From positions 1 to 8,084 of the forward strand of contig VAZT01000222.1 in the NCBI GenBank assembly GCA_005884825.1: a stretch of 8,084 nt of DNA. The letters are read 5' to 3'. The translations under genes and the position numbers were made by a program. Below, piece after piece: positions 5,228 to 8,084 of this stretch (the first letter of the stretch is position 1; every line of letters begins with the position of its first letter). Source of the DNA: Alphaproteobacteria bacterium (GTDB taxonomy: Bacteria; Pseudomonadota; Alphaproteobacteria; ATCC43930; CGMCC-115725). The notes below the pieces were generated by a model that was not told the origin of the DNA, searched no databases, and saw nothing but the letters and a program-made list of their open reading frames with translations.

Positions 5228-6634
5228 TCAAAGTTGAAGGGGCGGCCGGCGTTCGGGCTGCGTCGTTTCGAAGGCCCGGGCGGCGCGCAAGACGCGATCA
5301 TCGGCGTAGAGCGGGCCGACGATCTGCAGGCCGATCGGCAGCCCCGCGCCGGTCAGGCCACAAGGAATGCTGGCTGCCGGCTGACGGGTCAAGTTGAAGG
5401 GATAGCTGAACGGCGACCAGTCGATCCAATGCCGCTCGGTCGCGGGATCGTTCAGATCCTGCCCGACCGGCAGGGCCGGGACCGGCATCATCGGCGTCAG
5501 CAGCAGATCGTAGTTCCGGTGGAACTCCGCCATCTGCCGAGCGAGCCCATTGCGGACGAGGTCGGCGCCGAGATAGTCGACGGCGCTGATCCGCTCGCCC
5601 TCTTCCGCCGTCGCGACCAGCCCGGGGTCGATCGCTTCGCGCCGGTCAGCGGGCATACCGGCGAGGAGTTTTGCCGCGCCCGCCGCCCACAATTTGAAGA
5701 GCGCGTCGCGCGGCGAAGCGAAGATCGCGTCCACCTCTTCGACGATGGCGCCGAGCGCCTCGAACTGCCGCGCCGCCTCTGCCGCTGCGGCGGCGATTTC
5801 GGGATCGACTTTGGCGTAGCCGAGGGTTGGGCTGTAGGCGATCCGCCAACCGCGCACGCCCTCTTCCAGCCCGGGCAGATAATTCTTCTCATCCGGGGGC
5901 AGAGCATAGGGGTCGCGATGGTCGGGGCCCGCTAGAACGGTCAGCAAGAGGGCCGCGTCGGCGACGGTTCGCGTCATCGGCCCGATATGCGCCAAGAGGC
6001 CCATCGGCGAAGGAGGATGGGCGGGCACTCGGCCAAAGCTCGGCTTCAATCCGAAGACGCCTGTGAAGGCGCTCGGGATGCGGATCGAGCCCGCACCATC
6101 GCTGCCGACATGCAATGGCCCAATCCCGGCGGCACAGGCCGCCGCGGCGCCGGCGCTGCTGCCGCCGGGCGTGCGCGAAAGGTCCCAGGGATTGCGGGTG
6201 ATCCCGGTCAGCGGGCTGTCGCCCAAGGCTTTCCAGCCGAATTCCGGCGTCGTGGTCTTGCCGATTATTACCGCGCCCGCCTCGCGCAACCGGGCCGTCG
6301 CGGGCGCATCCTCCGACCAGTCCTGATCGGGCTCGACAAGGCGCGAGCCGCGCCGGGTCGGGATGCCGCGCATCAGGATCAGATCCTTGATCGTCACCGG
6401 CACGCCGTCGAGCCGCCCCGCTGCTTCGCCGCGCAACCAGCGCCCCTCGGATGCGCGCGCCGCCGCCAACGCGCCGTCCCGATCCACAACGCAGAATGCA
6501 TTGATCCTGGACTGCAGCGCGTCGAGCCGATCGAAAATCAGCCGGGTCGCCTCGACCGGCGACAGCTCTCTCCGGCGGTAGAGGTCGAGCAGCAAAACCG
6601 CCGACAAGTAAGCGAGATCGTTTTCGCTGGCCAT
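5228..6634 (-). CDS. Amidase signature family hydrolase
   Basis: It hydrolyses a carboxylic amide to acid and ammonia; the substrate is not predictable. The 468 residues are a normal length for the family. The Ser-cisSer-Lys triad is complete: Lys83 in VTIKD, cis-Ser159 in PGGSSAG and nucleophile Ser183 in SDGAGSIRIP. The 24-residue gap between the two serines matches characterised members. SDGAGSIR replaces the more usual TDxGGSIR. No signal peptide is seen, so it is likely cytoplasmic. ATG 6634 is preceded by GGAG five bases away. It is the first gene of a minus-strand run with the DUF364 gene, and its divergent neighbour is an importer binding protein, so the amide may be taken up from outside. 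It is not recognisably GatA, because no GatB or GatC is nearby. Indoleacetamide hydrolase or an aryl-formamide hydrolase are untested options suggested only by the Trp context. Confidence 0.94.
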   Translation of the reverse strand: MASENDLAYLSAVLLLDLYRRRELSPVEATRLIFDRLDALQSRINAFCVVDRDGALAAARASEGRWLRGEAAGRLDGVPVTIKDLILMRGIPTRRGSRLVEPDQDWSEDAPATARLREAGAVIIGKTTTPEFGWKALGDSPLTGITRNPWDLSRTPGGSSAGAAAACAAGIGPLHVGSDGAGSIRIPSAFTGVFGLKPSFGRVPAHPPSPMGLLAHIGPMTRTVADAALLLTVLAGPDHRDPYALPPDEKNYLPGLEEGVRGWRIAYSPTLGYAKVDPEIAAAAAEAARQFEALGAIVEEVDAIFASPRDALFKLWAAGAAKLLAGMPADRREAIDPGLVATAEEGERISAVDYLGADLVRNGLARQMAEFHRNYDLLLTPMMPVPALPVGQDLNDPATERHWIDWSPFSYPFNLTRQPAASIPCGLTGAGLPIGLQIVGPLYADDRVLRAARAFETTQPERRPPLQL

Positions 6635-6763
6635 GCTTGCTCCGCCCTCATCTTACCGCCTCCGCCGCCGGCCTGGGAGGGAATCTGCGGCCCAGCTTTT
6701 GCATTGTCGTTCTTGCCACGGATGGCGTAAGTTCGCGAGAACAATACGCCGAACAGGGAACGC

Positions 6764-8084
6764 ATGATTTCTTTCACGCAAACATTGCGATGGGCGGCAG
6801 CGGCAGCTTTTCTTGCCTACTTCGTCCCTTCGATCGGGTGGACCCAAAGCGCTCCGCAAAAGACCTTGCGGTTCATTCCGCAGGCGGATCTGCGCAGCAT
6901 CGACCCGATTTGGACCACCGCCTATGTCACGCGAAATTTTGGTTACCTGGTCTTCGATACGCTGTTCGCGCTCGACAAGGATTTCAAGCCGCAGCCGCAA
7001 ATGGTCGATCGCTGGACTGCCAGCGACGACAAGCTGAGCTACAGCTTCGTCCTGCGCGACGGGTTGAAGTGGCATGACGGCCAGCCGGTGCGCGCCGCCG
7101 ATTGCATCGCCTCCGTCGAGCGCTGGGGCAAACGCGACACGCTCGGCCAGAAGCTGATGGAAGCCGTCGGCGAGATGCAAGCGGTCGACGACAAGACATT
7201 CACGATAAAGCTGAAATCGCCGTTCCCGCTGATCCTCGATGCTCTCGGCAAGCTGTCGAGCAACGTGCCGTTCATGATGCCGGAGCGGCTGGCCAAGACC
7301 GACGCGTACCAGCAAATCCCAGAGGCGATCGGCTCCGGCCCGTTCAAATTCGTCAAAGAAGAGTGGGAACCCGGCCATAAGGCGGTCTTTGTCAAGAACG
7401 CCGACTACGTGCCGCGCGAGGAGGCGCCGAGCTTCGCCTCCGGCGGCAAGGTGGCAAAGGTCGACCGCGTCGAGTGGCTCTACATCCCCGACACCTCGAC
7501 CGCCGCGGCGGCCCTCAACGCCGGCGAAGCCGATTGGTACGAGCAGCCGCCGGCCGACCTCGTCCCGGTGTTTGCCGCCAGCAAGGACATCACCGTCACT
7601 ACCGTCGATCCGCTCGGCAATCACGGCATCCTGCGCTTCAACCACGTTCAGCCGCCGTTCAACAACTTGAAACTCCGCCAGGCGGTGCTGAACCTGGTCG
7701 ACCAGAAAGACTATATGGGCGCGGCGGCCGGCGACCCGAAATACTGGAAGACCTGCGCGGCGCTGTTCGGCTGCGGCACGCCGTTCGAGACCAATGCCGG
7801 CGCCGCCGCCCTGCTCAACGGGCCAAACCCGGCCAAGGCAAAGCAGCTGATCCAGGAATCCGGCTACAAGGGCGAGAAGATCGTACTGCTGTCAGCCACC
7901 GACCAGTCGATCGTTCACGGTCAGGCGCTGGTCACGCTGGAGGCGCTGCGCAAGGCAGGGCTCAACGTCGAATTGCAGGCCAATGACTGGGGGACCCTGA
8001 TCACCCGCCGCACCTCGAAGGAGCCCGTCGAAAAAAGCGGTTGGAGCATCTTCCATACCTGGACCTCGGCGCCGGACTTTTTTT
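6764..8084 (+). CDS. ABC transporter family-5 solute-binding protein (peptide/opine type), 3' end outside the window
   Basis: This is the periplasmic binding component of a peptide-, opine- or nickel-type ABC importer. The frame is open from ATG 6764 to the window end (440 codons) with no stop. Family members have about 500-540 residues, so most of the protein is present. An N-terminal signal peptide is visible (MISFTQTLRW, then AAAAAFLAYF, ending near residue 25-30). Family motifs follow: KTLRFIPQADLRSIDPIWTT, FVLRDGLKWHDGQPVRAADC, GSGPFKFVKEEW, FNHVQPPFNNLKLRQAVLNLVD and ANDWGTLITRR. A GGGAA site sits three bases before the ATG. It diverges from the amidase gene across 129 bases, in which I see no clear promoter. 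Permease and ATPase genes would be expected further right. The ligand cannot be told from the sequence. The window ends in a run of seven T. Confidence 0.93.
   Translation, partial: MISFTQTLRWAAAAAFLAYFVPSIGWTQSAPQKTLRFIPQADLRSIDPIWTTAYVTRNFGYLVFDTLFALDKDFKPQPQMVDRWTASDDKLSYSFVLRDGLKWHDGQPVRAADCIASVERWGKRDTLGQKLMEAVGEMQAVDDKTFTIKLKSPFPLILDALGKLSSNVPFMMPERLAKTDAYQQIPEAIGSGPFKFVKEEWEPGHKAVFVKNADYVPREEAPSFASGGKVAKVDRVEWLYIPDTSTAAAALNAGEADWYEQPPADLVPVFAASKDITVTTVDPLGNHGILRFNHVQPPFNNLKLRQAVLNLVDQKDYMGAAAGDPKYWKTCAALFGCGTPFETNAGAAALLNGPNPAKAKQLIQESGYKGEKIVLLSATDQSIVHGQALVTLEALRKAGLNVELQANDWGTLITRRTSKEPVEKSGWSIFHTWTSAPDFF

Noticed and set aside
4465..5301. 278-codon minus-strand frame over the DUF364 gene
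   Set aside because: It is Arg/Pro-rich, low-complexity out-of-frame sequence with no family motif, while the other frame encodes clear DUF4213/DUF364 motifs.
5987..6730. 247-codon plus-strand frame opposite the amidase
   Set aside because: It is an antisense shadow of the amidase with Arg/Ala-rich composition and no family match that I recognise.
6731..6742. GTTC-4-GAAC symmetry between the divergent amidase and binding-protein genes
   Set aside because: The arms are only four bases, the centre is not symmetric, and no well-spaced promoter lies beside it. This is too weak to call an operator.
6653..7645. 330-codon open frame on the minus strand
   Set aside because: It lies fully opposite the well-supported binding-protein gene and shows no recognisable family. 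Long antisense frames are expected in GC-rich DNA with strong third-position bias.

Overview
The window is GC-rich, tightly packed DNA that looks like an alphaproteobacterial chromosome, most likely Rhizobiales (Bradyrhizobium-like or an uncultured relative). The reasons are a fused TrpE-TrpG anthranilate synthase, a rhizobial-type trp leader with three consecutive Trp codons, and two dispersed palindromic repeats of a type common in such genomes. I see no phage, plasmid, transposase, CRISPR or tRNA sequence.

Layout, left to right. (1) A plus-strand SMP-30/gluconolactonase-like gene (about 23-867) is broken: an internal deletion near 487 shifts its frame and removes a metal-ligand region. (2) The minus-strand trpE(G) gene (864-3017) converges on it, and the two stop codons share the single tetranucleotide CTAG. 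(3) Upstream of trpE(G) lies a complete attenuator (about 3065-3213): a promoter, a probably leaderless leader peptide ending in WWWPV, and three short segments that can form either an antiterminator or a terminator hairpin. (4) A minus-strand run follows: amidase (5228-6634), DUF4213/DUF364 protein (4359-5219) and tryptophan 2,3-dioxygenase kynA (3241-4218). One palindromic repeat abuts the kynA start codon. A second, different repeat has been absorbed into the kynA 3' end and supplies its last codons and stop. (5) Diverging from the amidase, on the plus strand, is a family-5 solute-binding protein of a peptide-type ABC importer (6764 to the window end). It has no stop in the window.

The central theme is tryptophan. 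The gene for the first committed step of synthesis, under attenuation control, lies directly downstream of the gene for the first step of oxidative degradation. The amidase, DUF364 protein and importer may belong to a uptake/catabolism module that includes kynA, but that link rests on position only. I found no convincing wholly new system. The points most worth a second look are the compact trp leader, the repeat-derived kynA ends and the decayed SMP-30 gene.
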